This document shows positions 17,151 through 26,728 of a stretch of 64,000 nucleotides of DNA, in pieces. The position numbers and the translations under genes were made by a program. The notes under the pieces were generated by a model that saw only the letters and a program-made list of their open reading frames with translations, was not told the origin of the DNA and searched no databases. The first letter of the stretch is position 1; every line of letters begins with the position of its first letter. Source of the DNA: Rs1 sp036960485 (GTDB taxonomy: Bacteria; Pseudomonadota; Gammaproteobacteria; Pseudomonadales; Balneatricaceae); assembly GCA_036960485.1 (NCBI GenBank), contig JBALXS010000010.1:13100-77099 (forward strand), in the 5' to 3' direction.

Positions 17151-17942
17151 ATGTGTCGTTGGTTAGCTTATTCAGGAAAGGCTATTTTTTTAGAAGAATT
17201 AGTAGAAAACCCCTGTAATTCTCTTATTGAACAGAGTTTGCATGCATCAGAATCTAAAACGGCTATTAATGGTGATGGCTTTGGTTTGGGCTGGTTCGGG
17301 GCAAAACCAAACCCAGGTATTTATCGTGAAATATTACCGGCGTGGGCGGATCAAAATTTACTAAGCTTGTGTCGACAAATTAGCTCAGGGCTATTTTTTG
17401 CCCATGTTCGAGCATCCACCGGAACATTTACCAGCCGAGCTAATTGCCATCCTTTTAGTTTTGATAACTGGATGTTTATGCATAATGGGCAAATTGCTGA
17501 ATATGAAAAAATTCGCCGCTTAGTTGAAAATCTGATCCCTGATGAAAACTATTTAGGTAGAGAGGGTACGACCGACAGTGAAGCACTATTTTTAGCGTTG
17601 TATAACTATGGGCTTACAGAAGATCCTATCGCTGCTGTTTCTAAAATGTGCAATAAAGTGAATCAATTAATGCGTGAAAAAGGCATTACTGATGCCTTCA
17701 GATTTACAGCAACACTGAGTGACGGAGAGTGTATTTATGCTTTTAGATACTCTTCGGATTGCAGAGCGCCTAGTTTGTATTATCGCTGTACGAATGACGG
17801 AGTGGTAATTGCCTCTGAGCCTTTAGACGTATCTGGTGATGATTGGCATGTCGTCGCCCCAGGGCACGGGATAAAAGTGTGTGCTGAGAAAAAATTGCAA
17901 CAGTTTAAGATGGACATTAATGAGTGCTTAGCAGTGAATTAA
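17151..17942 (+). CDS. Class II glutamine amidotransferase (YafJ-like)
   Basis: A 263-residue N-terminal-nucleophile amidotransferase domain protein. The start is placed at ATG 17151 (GAGG eight bases before) and not the GTG six bases earlier. The protein must begin Met-Cys (MCRWLAYSG), since Cys2 becomes the catalytic nucleophile after Met removal. NGDGFGLGWF, FFAHVRASTG, NCHPFSF and MHNGQIAEY are the glutaminase motifs. It is a stand-alone domain, as in YafJ/EgtC-like proteins; the acceptor substrate is unknown. Confidence 0.88.
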   Translation: MCRWLAYSGKAIFLEELVENPCNSLIEQSLHASESKTAINGDGFGLGWFGAKPNPGIYREILPAWADQNLLSLCRQISSGLFFAHVRASTGTFTSRANCHPFSFDNWMFMHNGQIAEYEKIRRLVENLIPDENYLGREGTTDSEALFLALYNYGLTEDPIAAVSKMCNKVNQLMREKGITDAFRFTATLSDGECIYAFRYSSDCRAPSLYYRCTNDGVVIASEPLDVSGDDWHVVAPGHGIKVCAEKKLQQFKMDINECLAVN

Positions 17943-18127
17943 CTTCAATAAAATTCAATACTTTGCCGTAGTGTCGCAATTAAATAGTATTAAGTCGCAA
18001 AGCTATAATGTATTGGCACAGCCCACCACTATACTTTTGCAGTTATAAGCTAACTAATTTAAATAACAGATAAATTTAGCAATACCTATAATTATTATAA
18101 TATCTTGACAAAGGCGAGGCAACGACA

Positions 18128-18388
18128 ATGGATGACGCTGAATTAATAGCAGCTGCAGAATTATCACCCTGCATGGGTGTATGCAAAAGCGATGACGAAA
18201 CGGGTTGGTGTTTTGGTTGCGGGCGTACAAAAGAGCAAATTAAAGGCTGGAATAAATACGACGAAGCGCATAAAGCTGAATTATTAGAACCCCTTGCAGA
18301 GCGGGTGCAGCAGCTGCTTGTTAAGCGAAAAGCTGAGCGCGGCGGTGGCAAAAGCGGTGGTCGCAGAGGCCGAACCCGCCCAGCATGA
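18128..18388 (+). CDS. DUF1289 small cysteine-rich protein
   Basis: An 86-residue protein with SPCMGVCKSDDETGWCFGCGRTKEQI, the C-x3-C-x8-C-x2-C pattern of DUF1289, and a W-rich segment after it. The C-terminal tail is strongly basic (KRKAERGGGKSGGRRGRTR). A metal-binding role is inferred from the cysteines; function is otherwise unknown. The antisense frame over it is a shadow. Confidence 0.85.
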   Translation: MDDAELIAAAELSPCMGVCKSDDETGWCFGCGRTKEQIKGWNKYDEAHKAELLEPLAERVQQLLVKRKAERGGGKSGGRRGRTRPA

Positions 18389-18447
18389 AGCTAATCTATA
18401 TTGAAGTGTTATTCTGTAAAGGGTAACACTTGTATTTATTCAAATTT

Positions 18448-18510
18448 TTAAAGAGTTAAAGAGTTAAAGAGTTAAAGAGTTAAAGAGTTAAAGAGTTAAA
18501 GAGTTAAAGA
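18448..18510. repeat. 8-bp tandem repeat (TTAAAGAG)n abutting an assembly gap
   Basis: TTAAAGAG repeats perfectly with period 8 for 63 bases (nearly eight units) and runs straight into the run of N. The true copy number is unknown. It lies between the DUF1289 gene and the hydantoinase-like gene, outside any frame I can support. Confidence 0.95.
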
Positions 18511-18610
18511 NNNNNNNNNNNNNNNNNNNNNNNNNNNNNNNNNNNNNNNNNNNNNNNNNNNNNNNNNNNNNNNNNNNNNNNNNNNNNNNNNNNNNNNNNN
18601 NNNNNNNNNN
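18511..18610. other. Assembly gap of exactly 100 N
   Basis: A run of 100 undetermined bases, the usual placeholder for a gap of unknown size. It follows the tandem repeat, which probably caused the assembly to break. Any gene or promoter element here is invisible. Confidence 0.98.
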
Positions 18611-18775
18611 GATTTTAGTGTTGATGATCATTTGATAGCTATTGATTTCTAACTCTACTTCAAAGCATTTGTAATTCCTTTGTTTACACCTTATTTCTGT
18701 TTCAATTTTTGCTAAGTAAAAGCGCGCAAAATGACAACAGGTCCCATGTTTTTCATATTAGTCAAGAAGGTAGTT

Positions 18776-20806
18776 ATGTCTCATCGTTTGGGAATTGATA
18801 CAGGTGGAACTTATACTGATGCAGTATTGGTTGATGCACAGCAGCGAGTAGTCGCTACGTTTAAAAGCTTAACAACACGGCAAAATTTAGCCATCGGTAT
18901 TGGCAAAGCACTATCAGGTTTACCTAGTGAGCTCCTGCAAGAGGTTGAACTAGTTTCATTATCTACTACTTTGACCACTAATTCAGTGGTAGAAGGACGC
19001 GGCGCTCAAGTATGTGTATTGCTCGCTGGATATACGCAAAGTCAATTGGAGAAAAGCGGCTTAGAAGACATTGTTTGCAAAACAGGTGCTGTGTTACTAG
19101 CAGGCGGGCATGATGCTACTGGAAATGAAAAACAAAGGTTAGATATCGATACTGCGCGCCGTGAGATATTGAGATTAAAAGATACTGTTTCAGCCTTTGC
19201 AATATCTAGTATGTTTGGCACGAGAAACTCTACTCACGAAACACAATTGCGCGAATTAGTAATAGAGCTCACAGGCAAGCCTGTTGCCTGCGGACACGAA
19301 TTGGCTAGCAGCTTAGGTGCGCCACAAAGAGCATTAACCGCGGTGTTAAATGCGCGCATGATTCCTTATATTCAACAGCTTGTATGTTCCGTTAAAGAAA
19401 AACTACTCAGTTTAGATATCACCGCACCTCTCATGATTGTTAAAGGAGATGGCTCTTTGGTGAATACCTATGTCGCCGAGCAGCAACCGGTAGCAACAGT
19501 GCTTTCAGGACCGGCTGCAAGTGTGGTGGGTGCATGTGCTTTAAGTGGTTTAGAGAACGCGCTAGTTGTTGATATGGGCGGCACCACCACCGATATTGCG
19601 ATAGTCACCAATGGACAGCCTAAATTAAGTGCCGATGGGGCACAAATAGGTGAGTGGCAGCCGATGGTGGAGGCTGTCAAAGTGTTCTGTGTGGGTTTAG
19701 GCGGCGATAGTGAAATTCACATAAGCGCTGCCAATGGCATAACAATTGGCCCCAGACGCGTGATACCGCTTAGTTTGCTAGCTCAGCAATACCCTTGGAT
19801 AATCACTCGATTGCAGCAGCAGCTACAAGCTTATCCGAATGCACGTAATAATAAGTTCGTGGTGCGTATGGAAAGCGATGTAACACTGCTTAGCCAGTTA
19901 AGCCCTATAGAGCTTAGTGCTTGGGATAAATTGGAAAATGGGCCTGTTGAGCTAGAAGAGATAACTGAGCAAGATAGAGATATGGCGCGCGCGCTAGCAA
20001 AGTTACAACGTTTAGGGTTAGCTATTTATAGTGGCTTTACCCCTACGGACGCAGCGCATGTACTCGATTTAAGTGATCATTTAAATAAAGAAGCAGCCGT
20101 ATTGGCGGCACAAATTTGGTCTAACCAAATGAGATGTCTGTACGGTTTAGGCAATTGGAAAATAGATGAGCCAAAAGCTGCCAGCCAGGCTGTTTTTGAC
20201 TTAGTTGTTAAAAAAACGGGTAATACGCTGATTGAAGCGAGTTTAAATCAAACCGGTAAACTGACTCAAGCAAAAGCAGCTAAGCTCACTGAATTATTAA
20301 CGAGCCTAATCCTGAAAGACCCTGAAGATCAGTCAGAGTCTTTGTTTAATATTGATTTTTGTGTTGATTATCCTATCGTTGCAGTAGGTGCGCCCGCTGC
20401 AAGTTATTATCCAGCTGTGGCAAAAGCTTTAGGTGTTAAGCTTTATTTACCCAAGCACGGTGAGGTTGCCAATGCAGTAGGAGCTGTTATGGGATCCGTG
20501 GTGCAGCGTGCACAAGTGACAATATCACAACCGACTGTCGGCATGTTTAGGCTTTATCACAAACAAGCGCCCATTCAGTTTAATAATATTAAAGAAGCGT
20601 TAGCCAAAGCGGAAGAAATTGTCTCAAAACAAGCTTCAGAGCAAGCCAAAGCTGCAGGTGCTAGTTCTATTGAGGTAATTATTTCTCATAGTAATAATCA
20701 CGTACATCACGATATAGATGGTGATTTGTTCTTAGATTGTGAAGTGATAGCAACCGCTACCGGCCGTCCTAGTTATCATCAGCAAATTCTAGGATCTGAT
20801 GTATAA
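18776..20806 (+). CDS. Hydantoinase/oxoprolinase family protein (HyuA-like)
   Basis: A 676-residue protein. The start at ATG 18776 is chosen over an upstream in-frame ATG at 18731. AAGG precedes it at a normal distance, and the family begins almost immediately with a nucleotide-binding motif (RLGIDTGGTYTDAVLVD). A second ASKHA-type motif is DMGGTTTDIAIV near residue 260. These are the N-terminal and central domains of the HyuA/oxoprolinase A family, which couples ATP hydrolysis to ring opening of hydantoins or 5-oxoproline. There is no HyuB partner nearby. Substrate cannot be assigned. Confidence 0.85.
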   Translation: MSHRLGIDTGGTYTDAVLVDAQQRVVATFKSLTTRQNLAIGIGKALSGLPSELLQEVELVSLSTTLTTNSVVEGRGAQVCVLLAGYTQSQLEKSGLEDIVCKTGAVLLAGGHDATGNEKQRLDIDTARREILRLKDTVSAFAISSMFGTRNSTHETQLRELVIELTGKPVACGHELASSLGAPQRALTAVLNARMIPYIQQLVCSVKEKLLSLDITAPLMIVKGDGSLVNTYVAEQQPVATVLSGPAASVVGACALSGLENALVVDMGGTTTDIAIVTNGQPKLSADGAQIGEWQPMVEAVKVFCVGLGGDSEIHISAANGITIGPRRVIPLSLLAQQYPWIITRLQQQLQAYPNARNNKFVVRMESDVTLLSQLSPIELSAWDKLENGPVELEEITEQDRDMARALAKLQRLGLAIYSGFTPTDAAHVLDLSDHLNKEAAVLAAQIWSNQMRCLYGLGNWKIDEPKAASQAVFDLVVKKTGNTLIEASLNQTGKLTQAKAAKLTELLTSLILKDPEDQSESLFNIDFCVDYPIVAVGAPAASYYPAVAKALGVKLYLPKHGEVANAVGAVMGSVVQRAQVTISQPTVGMFRLYHKQAPIQFNNIKEALAKAEEIVSKQASEQAKAAGASSIEVIISHSNNHVHHDIDGDLFLDCEVIATATGRPSYHQQILGSDV

Positions 20807-20848
20807 CAAATAAATAGATATTTGTTATTAGCAAGGGTTCTCATGACC

Positions 20849-20940
20849 GTGCTCTTTTAAAGCGCACAACTTAGCGTGCTGTAAGTTGTGTGCTCTTTTA
20901 AAGCGCACAACTTAGCGTGCTGTAAGTTGTGTGCTCTTAT
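20849..20940. terminator. Tandemly duplicated terminator hairpin (41-bp unit)
   Basis: A 41-bp unit occurs twice in perfect tandem (20849-20889 and 20890-20930) with the start of a third copy. Each unit holds AGCGCACAACTTA and TAAGTTGTGTGCT, a 13-bp stem with one G-U pair and an 8-base loop, followed by CTCTTTT. The second stem includes the stop codon and last sense codons of the minus-strand GGDEF/EAL gene. It lies between convergent genes and can terminate both. Confidence 0.82.
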
Positions 20941-23920
20941 TTTGTGTTAACCAAGCTAAGTAATCTTCTTTACACAGAGGCTTACAAATTAAGTACCCTT
21001 GCAAAGCGTCACACTCTAACTCGTTAAGTAGTTGTTCTTGAAAAGGGGTTTCTACACCTTCAGCGACAACTTTTAAGTTTAAACTATGGGCGAGCACTAT
21101 AATGGCACGACAGACAGGTGCGTCACTATGTTGCTGTAATTTCGCCACAAAAGATCGGTCAATTTTTAAAACGTTTACAGGATACTCTTGTAGATAATTG
21201 AGGCTAGAGTAACCCGTACCAAAATCATCAATTGCCAGCTCAATACCTAAAGCGGCAAGCTGCTGTAATACTAATGTACATTGCTTATCCATAAGTAATG
21301 ATTCGGTGATTTCAAAAGTTAATCGATTGCCATTTAATTGATGTTCTTCTAATAATTTTTTTGCTACTTCCACTAAGTTTCCGCGTTGAAGCTGTATTGC
21401 CGAAATGTTGATTGATACTTGTGCTAGTACAATACCCTGTTGTTGCCAAGTTGCTAATGTCAGGCAAGCTTCTTTTAGCACCCACGAACCTAAGTCAATT
21501 ATCAGTCCGCTTGTTTCTGCGATAGAGATAAAATCATTAGGCATTAATAAACCGTTGGTTGGGTGCTGCCAGCGCACTAAACATTCACAACGATGGCTAT
21601 GAGGTGAGTTTGCTGTTTTAATAGGTTGGAAATGCAAACGTAATTCATCGTTGCTAATTGCATGTTCTAATTCAGTAATAAATCTAAGTACACGTTGTTG
21701 CTCTAGGTGTTGCTCATTAGCAAATAGCCGCCAGCTGTTTCGACCTGCTTCTTTAGCTTGGTACATAGCGAAATCTGCTTGTTTTATCAAACTATTAGCA
21801 TCATTGGAGTGATCGGGGTATATAGCAATACCAATACTGGCACCAATTTGGCATTCATTACCATCGATAATGAAAGTAATACGTAGTTCATCAATAATTT
21901 TTTGCGCTATTTTACAAACGTTTTCTATATGCTTAAAGTGGCTTATTATGATGGCGAATTCGTCTCCTCCTAAACGAGCCACAAGATCGGTTGAACGCCG
22001 TGGTGCCGCTAACTTGTTCGCTACTTGTATGAGTAATTCATCACCTACTAAATGTCCATAAGTATCATTTACCGCTTTGAAGTAATCCAAATCGATAAAT
22101 AACAGCGCAATGTTGAGTTGCTGGCGGTCAGCCATTTTTAACTTTTGCTTTAGTTCAAGGTTGAATGCGTTTCTATTGGCTAATTTTGTTAAGTTGTCTT
22201 TTGTCGCCAGTTCATTAAGTGCCAATTCGTTAGCTTTTCGCTCACTAACATCTCTGATAAATAAGGTAATAAATTGATCATCATTCGTCACACCATGACT
22301 TGCAGAGCATTCAATAGTCAGTAGTGTGTTTGCCGAAGGATTCAAAACGCTGAGTTCTTGATGCTGATTATCACAGTTGTTTAAATTATCAATCCATTCA
22401 ATAAAAATTTGATAACTTGGTTTGTCCAGCATGTTGCAAAAAGAGTTGCCTAATAGTGTTTTGTGAAAGCCTAAAAATAAGGAGTGGGCAGCAGGGTTCG
22501 CTTTAACAATAAAAAAGTTAGTATCAAGCGAGAGTATTCCTTCAATTGCAGTATCAAGTACAGATTGGTGTCTTTGGTTGGCACTTAATAGCACGGCGTT
22601 AGTTGTATTAAGTGCTCGCTGTTTTCTGTTATAAGCTTCAGCCAACTCGGCGAGCTCTTCAGTTGCCGAATCGTCTAAAGTGATTTCTTCATCTTGATGG
22701 GCGCGTAAAATGGTAATCATCGAACGCAACGGTTTAACCAGCATGTGGTGTAACTGGTAGGATAAAAATATTGAACCTAAGAGTATACCAATGCCCATGA
22801 TAATCAAAAGTTGAATACTGACTTCTTTTGCTCTAGCGATTACTAATCTCTCAGGGACAATTAGTGCCACTAGCCAGTCAGTGTTAGGCATGTGTAGTAA
22901 TACTAATTCGACTTCTTCATTAAAAATAGGATCGCTTTCTACAATAAATCTTTTAATATTCAGGCTCTGATTCTTATTGCGTAAATAGTCAACTATGTTG
23001 ATGCTTTCTGCGACATCTATATCATCAGCTGTTTTAACTAAATAGCTCTCTAGCAGAGGGTCTCGGGTATTTCTGGTTTCGGTGCGGTAGGCATCAATAA
23101 TAGAAGCTAACGATTTAAAGTTTTCATCAGTCAGGCTTAATTTGGTGAGTGCACTATCGAAGGGTAGGGCAGGTCCTTCAATACCTAATACTGATTTTTG
23201 ATAATACTCACTCGGGGCTGCGATAAATGCGTCATTTCTATCAAGAACAAAAGCATAACCTTGCGTTACTTGCATGTTTATTTCTAATTTTTCGCGAAGA
23301 CCTTTAAGGCTAATATCAACCGTTGATACGCCGTGGGAAATTCCATCAATAAGCATATTTTGGGAGCAAGTGACCATCGGTTCTTTACTGAATTCGTCTA
23401 TATAAGATCGAGACCAATAACAGCCTTTTTTCTTGCTGAATTGCACCGGAAGATACCACTCTTGCGTGAAGTAATTGGTGACGTCTGCTTGATTATAATC
23501 TTCAGAAAAGGAGAATGAATCACTATCTTTTCGAATCCAAAATAGGCTGGCTTTCTTCTTATTGGGATCTAAGGTGTAGGGTCGGGGCCAGACTCCACCG
23601 CCCGCAATAGCAGAGTTGTTTGCCATTGCTTTCATTTGAAAACTGAGTTGTTTTTTTAGTGATTCTCTATCGCGATTTATCACGGCAAGGGATGCCATAG
23701 TCGCGACAATATTTTCAGAAAAGGCAACATTTTTTTGTAATGAAAGAATGATGGATTCGCCAATTTTTTCAATTAACTGCTGATCTTTGGCAATGAGTTC
23801 TCTGCCAGACAGCCAAATGCTGGTAGCGATAACAACGAGCAAAATAAGTGTTAATGCGATACTAAAAACAGCATTAACTTTATACTGGAGCTTGTATTTT
23901 AACTTCCTATTAATATACAA
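20912..23920 (-). CDS. CACHE-HAMP-PAS-GGDEF-EAL signalling protein
   Basis: A 1002-residue membrane receptor for cyclic-di-GMP turnover. TM1 (about 15-37) and TM2 (about 368-388) bracket a large periplasmic double-CACHE-like domain (GGGVWPRPYTLDP, YWSRSYIDEF). HAMP (about 390-440), PAS (about 450-560), GGDEF (about 570-735) and EAL (about 745-990) follow. ARLGGDEF is intact and RSTD upstream of it is an RxxD site. The EAL domain reads ECLVRW at the signature (Cys for Ala) but keeps SINIS, FEITE, DDFGTGYSS, KIDRSF and AEGVET, so both activities are plausible. The 3' end lies within a duplicated terminator unit. Confidence 0.92.
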   Translation of the reverse strand: MYINRKLKYKLQYKVNAVFSIALTLILLVVIATSIWLSGRELIAKDQQLIEKIGESIILSLQKNVAFSENIVATMASLAVINRDRESLKKQLSFQMKAMANNSAIAGGGVWPRPYTLDPNKKKASLFWIRKDSDSFSFSEDYNQADVTNYFTQEWYLPVQFSKKKGCYWSRSYIDEFSKEPMVTCSQNMLIDGISHGVSTVDISLKGLREKLEINMQVTQGYAFVLDRNDAFIAAPSEYYQKSVLGIEGPALPFDSALTKLSLTDENFKSLASIIDAYRTETRNTRDPLLESYLVKTADDIDVAESINIVDYLRNKNQSLNIKRFIVESDPIFNEEVELVLLHMPNTDWLVALIVPERLVIARAKEVSIQLLIIMGIGILLGSIFLSYQLHHMLVKPLRSMITILRAHQDEEITLDDSATEELAELAEAYNRKQRALNTTNAVLLSANQRHQSVLDTAIEGILSLDTNFFIVKANPAAHSLFLGFHKTLLGNSFCNMLDKPSYQIFIEWIDNLNNCDNQHQELSVLNPSANTLLTIECSASHGVTNDDQFITLFIRDVSERKANELALNELATKDNLTKLANRNAFNLELKQKLKMADRQQLNIALLFIDLDYFKAVNDTYGHLVGDELLIQVANKLAAPRRSTDLVARLGGDEFAIIISHFKHIENVCKIAQKIIDELRITFIIDGNECQIGASIGIAIYPDHSNDANSLIKQADFAMYQAKEAGRNSWRLFANEQHLEQQRVLRFITELEHAISNDELRLHFQPIKTANSPHSHRCECLVRWQHPTNGLLMPNDFISIAETSGLIIDLGSWVLKEACLTLATWQQQGIVLAQVSINISAIQLQRGNLVEVAKKLLEEHQLNGNRLTFEITESLLMDKQCTLVLQQLAALGIELAIDDFGTGYSSLNYLQEYPVNVLKIDRSFVAKLQQHSDAPVCRAIIVLAHSLNLKVVAEGVETPFQEQLLNELECDALQGYLICKPLCKEDYLAWLTQNKSTQLTAR

Positions 23921-24404
23921 AAAGGTGACCTTATACTGATTTGATAGTGTCGTTCAAGATTCAATAATTAGATTGTACATTTTAACTCACCAATAACAAC
24001 AACAGTTTAGGTGCATAAAATAGCGAAATTGCCGATTTTTATAGAATGGAAAATTAACGGATTCGGGAAGTTAAATTAATCTGATATTAAGTTGTTATTT
24101 TTTAGAGACGAAACAAATAGCTATTTTCGATAAACAAACAATATTGGCTATTTATTCGACACTAGGCAGGTTTATCCGCTTGAAATACATAGTACTGTTT
24201 ATGCAGTGCTATTTTTGAAAAGTATTTAGCAATAAAGTAATGTTTAGGCTGTTAGTGGATATGAAAAGCAAAATTTCATGCTCTAATATCACATCAAGCG
24301 CTCAAGATTATTTACAAGAGCGCGAGGAATATGGCCAAATTTTGATTTTTTTAGTAGATTAGTGATCAGCTCGATAAGCTGATAGTTTGGTAATAAAAAA
24401 TTAT
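23921..24404. other. Intergenic region
   Basis: 484 AT-rich bases between the receptor gene start and the endonuclease end, both on the minus strand. It holds the promoter of the receptor gene. A 33-codon frame on the + strand (from 24261) has no support. Nothing else is evident. Confidence 0.45.
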
Positions 24405-25163
24405 CTAACTAATGCAGCCTAAGCGTTTATAAATCACGTCATTATCTTTAAAAGCGGGTAAAGTAAATTTTATTAAGCTTTGCATTTGCTGAACATCCGC
24501 TCTTTTGCTGCAATAATCATCTTTACGTTTCGCAGTTTGTTGCATAATAAAGCTACTACTATTACCGGCACTATCGTAGATAACCTTAAAGTAGCCAGCA
24601 GGTACAATATGTGGCTCATCTGAAGCGGGTAAAGAGGGCATGGTTTGGGTAAACAGCGGGCCTGTTATTACAAACAGTGATTTTCGATAAGTGGCCGCTG
24701 TGCGAACAGCATCTTCTAGATTCTTCCAAGGTCCCTGGTTTAGCTCTTTGTTTTGAGGAGTGATATTGCTTAAACGATTGAGCTCAGACCAATATTTAGA
24801 GCCTGCAAAAGAAGCCAAAGGTGCCTGATGCCCTCTATCTGCCTTTAATAGGCTGCTGTTAGCGCTTTTATAATCTGCTTTTTCTAAAGTATCATCGCTG
24901 TCTAGCAATGGATCGCTTTTCCATACTCTTCCAGGGGTTGTTCCGAAATTAGTAGGGGTCACTTCATAAGCAACCCAATCAGCAAATTTAGTTTCAGGGT
25001 TATTAGATAAAGCGTAGAGATGTGCAAACACTAAATCGTTATTATCGGGGTTGCTAGGACAACCATTTGGGCAATGAACTGAGAATACGTCGGCAACAGC
25101 AATAGGTGTTAAAAGGGCGTAAAACAAACCAGAGACAACACTCAATTTAATGAGACTCTTCAT
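24405..25163 (-). CDS. Secreted DNA/RNA non-specific endonuclease
   Basis: A 252-residue exported nuclease of the Serratia nuclease/NucA beta-beta-alpha-metal family. A signal peptide (MKSLIKLSVVSGLFYALLTP, cleavage after VA) precedes a CPNGCPSN segment. ADRGHQAPLASF provides the DRGH motif with the general-base histidine. NRLSNITPQNKELNQGPW supplies the metal-binding asparagine region. It degrades nucleic acids outside the cytoplasm, probably for nutrient scavenging. Confidence 0.9.
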   Translation of the reverse strand: MKSLIKLSVVSGLFYALLTPIAVADVFSVHCPNGCPSNPDNNDLVFAHLYALSNNPETKFADWVAYEVTPTNFGTTPGRVWKSDPLLDSDDTLEKADYKSANSSLLKADRGHQAPLASFAGSKYWSELNRLSNITPQNKELNQGPWKNLEDAVRTAATYRKSLFVITGPLFTQTMPSLPASDEPHIVPAGYFKVIYDSAGNSSSFIMQQTAKRKDDYCSKRADVQQMQSLIKFTLPAFKDNDVIYKRLGCIS

Positions 25164-25295
25164 AAGAATTCCAAAAGGGTAAGGTAAAAGGGCGATAGAT
25201 CAAATAAGATTGAGCGATCAAAAAACGCGCTAATTTAGCAAAGATATTGATTAGTTACCATAACTTAATTGTATCTTAACTATATCTTAATAGAA

Positions 25296-25330
25296 GCTTG
25301 CACAAACAGTTGGTCGCTATTTGTGCAAGC
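25296..25330. terminator. Hairpin downstream of yejK
   Basis: GCTTGCACAAA and TTTGTGCAAGC form a perfect 11-bp stem with a 13-base loop. It is 45 bases beyond the stop codon of the minus-strand yejK and upstream of the endonuclease gene. No clear T tract follows, so terminator function is likely but not certain. Confidence 0.55.
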
Positions 25331-25374
25331 ATAGGTAATTAACAGTGAATTGCGTAGACGAGAGAGTTTAAGGA

Positions 25375-26439
25375 TTACTCTTCGTCGGTGAGCATGGCCT
25401 GTTTAATTTGTTCAATAACGCGACTTGGCAAGCGCTTTAGAATAATGCTATTTGTTTGCTCATCAAATTCCACATCTTTTCCTGAACCTGCTGCGCCTAA
25501 CGATTTTTTAGCGAAATCAAGTGACCAGTTATCTGCCTTCGCTTTGACTTTGGTGATTGCTGTTAATGTATGGTTATGTGGTTGGAATTCTTGAGAAACG
25601 CTATATTCACTCCCATTGGCAAATTTGCCAAAAGTACCTGATAACTCTTCAGCTTGTTCGCTAGCTACATGGCTATTTAAAATTTGTTCTACATCTAATA
25701 GGCTAGCGTTTTGCTTGTCGCTGCGCTGGCCGCTTAGGTAAGTAACAACATCTTCAACAACTTGTTCACGCTTTCCTTCCATGCTGTTCTGGCTACAAAA
25801 ATCGCGTGCTGCGCGAATCAGTTCACTCGTGCATTTTTTTGAAGCTACTACATCAGTACAGCCAAATGCATTGGCGAAAAAAGCAGCGTCGGCTTTATCT
25901 TTGCCGCCCATAAAGCTTAAATAGCTATCTTTTTGCAAGCTATATGACGTGATGTTGATTTTAGCGGCTTGATGTAATTTACCTAAATCAACCTCACGTA
26001 TTTGAGTCGGGTTTAAATCTTCATTAAAGGAAATGCCAGTACGATTAGTGACTAAACCTACCAGTAAATATTCAAATTTTTCATCTTGAAACTGCGAGAA
26101 AATAACATACCCGCCACTGGCCGATTCAATCGAAACTTTGTGCATTGCCATTGCTAACTGATCAATGCCGACATCAGCTAATGTTAAGAAGTCGTCAGAG
26201 TTTTGTTCTGTCTGAATATATTCTTCAAATGCCTTGATGAAAACTAAGCCCTCTTCGTTCTCATCGTTAAAAGCGCCGTGAGTTAAAGTAGCGCGACGCG
26301 CTAAGGCATTGTTTAAAGAAGCAACTGTTTCTTGGGCGAATGGGTTTTCAGTATTACAAGAACCCCCAATATCACTAATAAAAGGTTGTTGGCCTTCGTT
26401 AACTTGTAACTCGCGAATAACTAGGTTTTTTAATTCCAC
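25375..26439 (-). CDS. yejK: Nucleoid-associated protein YejK/NdpA
   Basis: A 354-residue member of the 37-kDa nucleoid-associated protein family. The N-terminal HGAFNDENEEGLVFIKAFEE and central segments FEYLLVGLVTNRTG, LGKLHQAAKINI and SYLSFMGGKDKADAAFF are family hallmarks. It binds nucleoid DNA; its physiological role is not well defined. Length and order match E. coli YejK. It is transcribed divergently from the ECF transporter genes. Confidence 0.92.
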   Translation of the reverse strand: MELKNLVIRELQVNEGQQPFISDIGGSCNTENPFAQETVASLNNALARRATLTHGAFNDENEEGLVFIKAFEEYIQTEQNSDDFLTLADVGIDQLAMAMHKVSIESASGGYVIFSQFQDEKFEYLLVGLVTNRTGISFNEDLNPTQIREVDLGKLHQAAKINITSYSLQKDSYLSFMGGKDKADAAFFANAFGCTDVVASKKCTSELIRAARDFCSQNSMEGKREQVVEDVVTYLSGQRSDKQNASLLDVEQILNSHVASEQAEELSGTFGKFANGSEYSVSQEFQPHNHTLTAITKVKAKADNWSLDFAKKSLGAAGSGKDVEFDEQTNSIILKRLPSRVIEQIKQAMLTDEE

Positions 26440-26728
26440 GTGGATGCTCTCTTTGACAAATGACGGCTTAGTTTAAATCGAACCGCATTTTAAGGTATCG
26501 ACAATCAAATGAACAGCAAGTTATTTGTGCGCAGACAAGCAGAGGTAAACGCCGGCTAATGTAAGCAAGTGCAGGTAAAAGAGGCAAGCGGTAGCGAGTT
26601 CAAGCCCAATCATGCAAATATTTAGAACACAGTCAGCAAAGTACGTACATTAATAGCGAGGGTAGCGTGTAAAAAAGGAGAATGTGGCGCAATTGTTTTG
26701 CCACTTATTGGTGAATCGAGGATAATGC

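Noticed and set aside
18448..18510. CRISPR array
   Set aside because: The period is 8 with no spacers, so it is a simple tandem repeat.
24261..24362. 33-codon frame on the + strand
   Set aside because: It is short, has no ribosome-binding site and no recognisable features.
26440..26728. Cobalamin riboswitch upstream of the ECF genes
   Set aside because: I looked for the conserved GCCACTG-type core and a B12 aptamer shape and did not see them.
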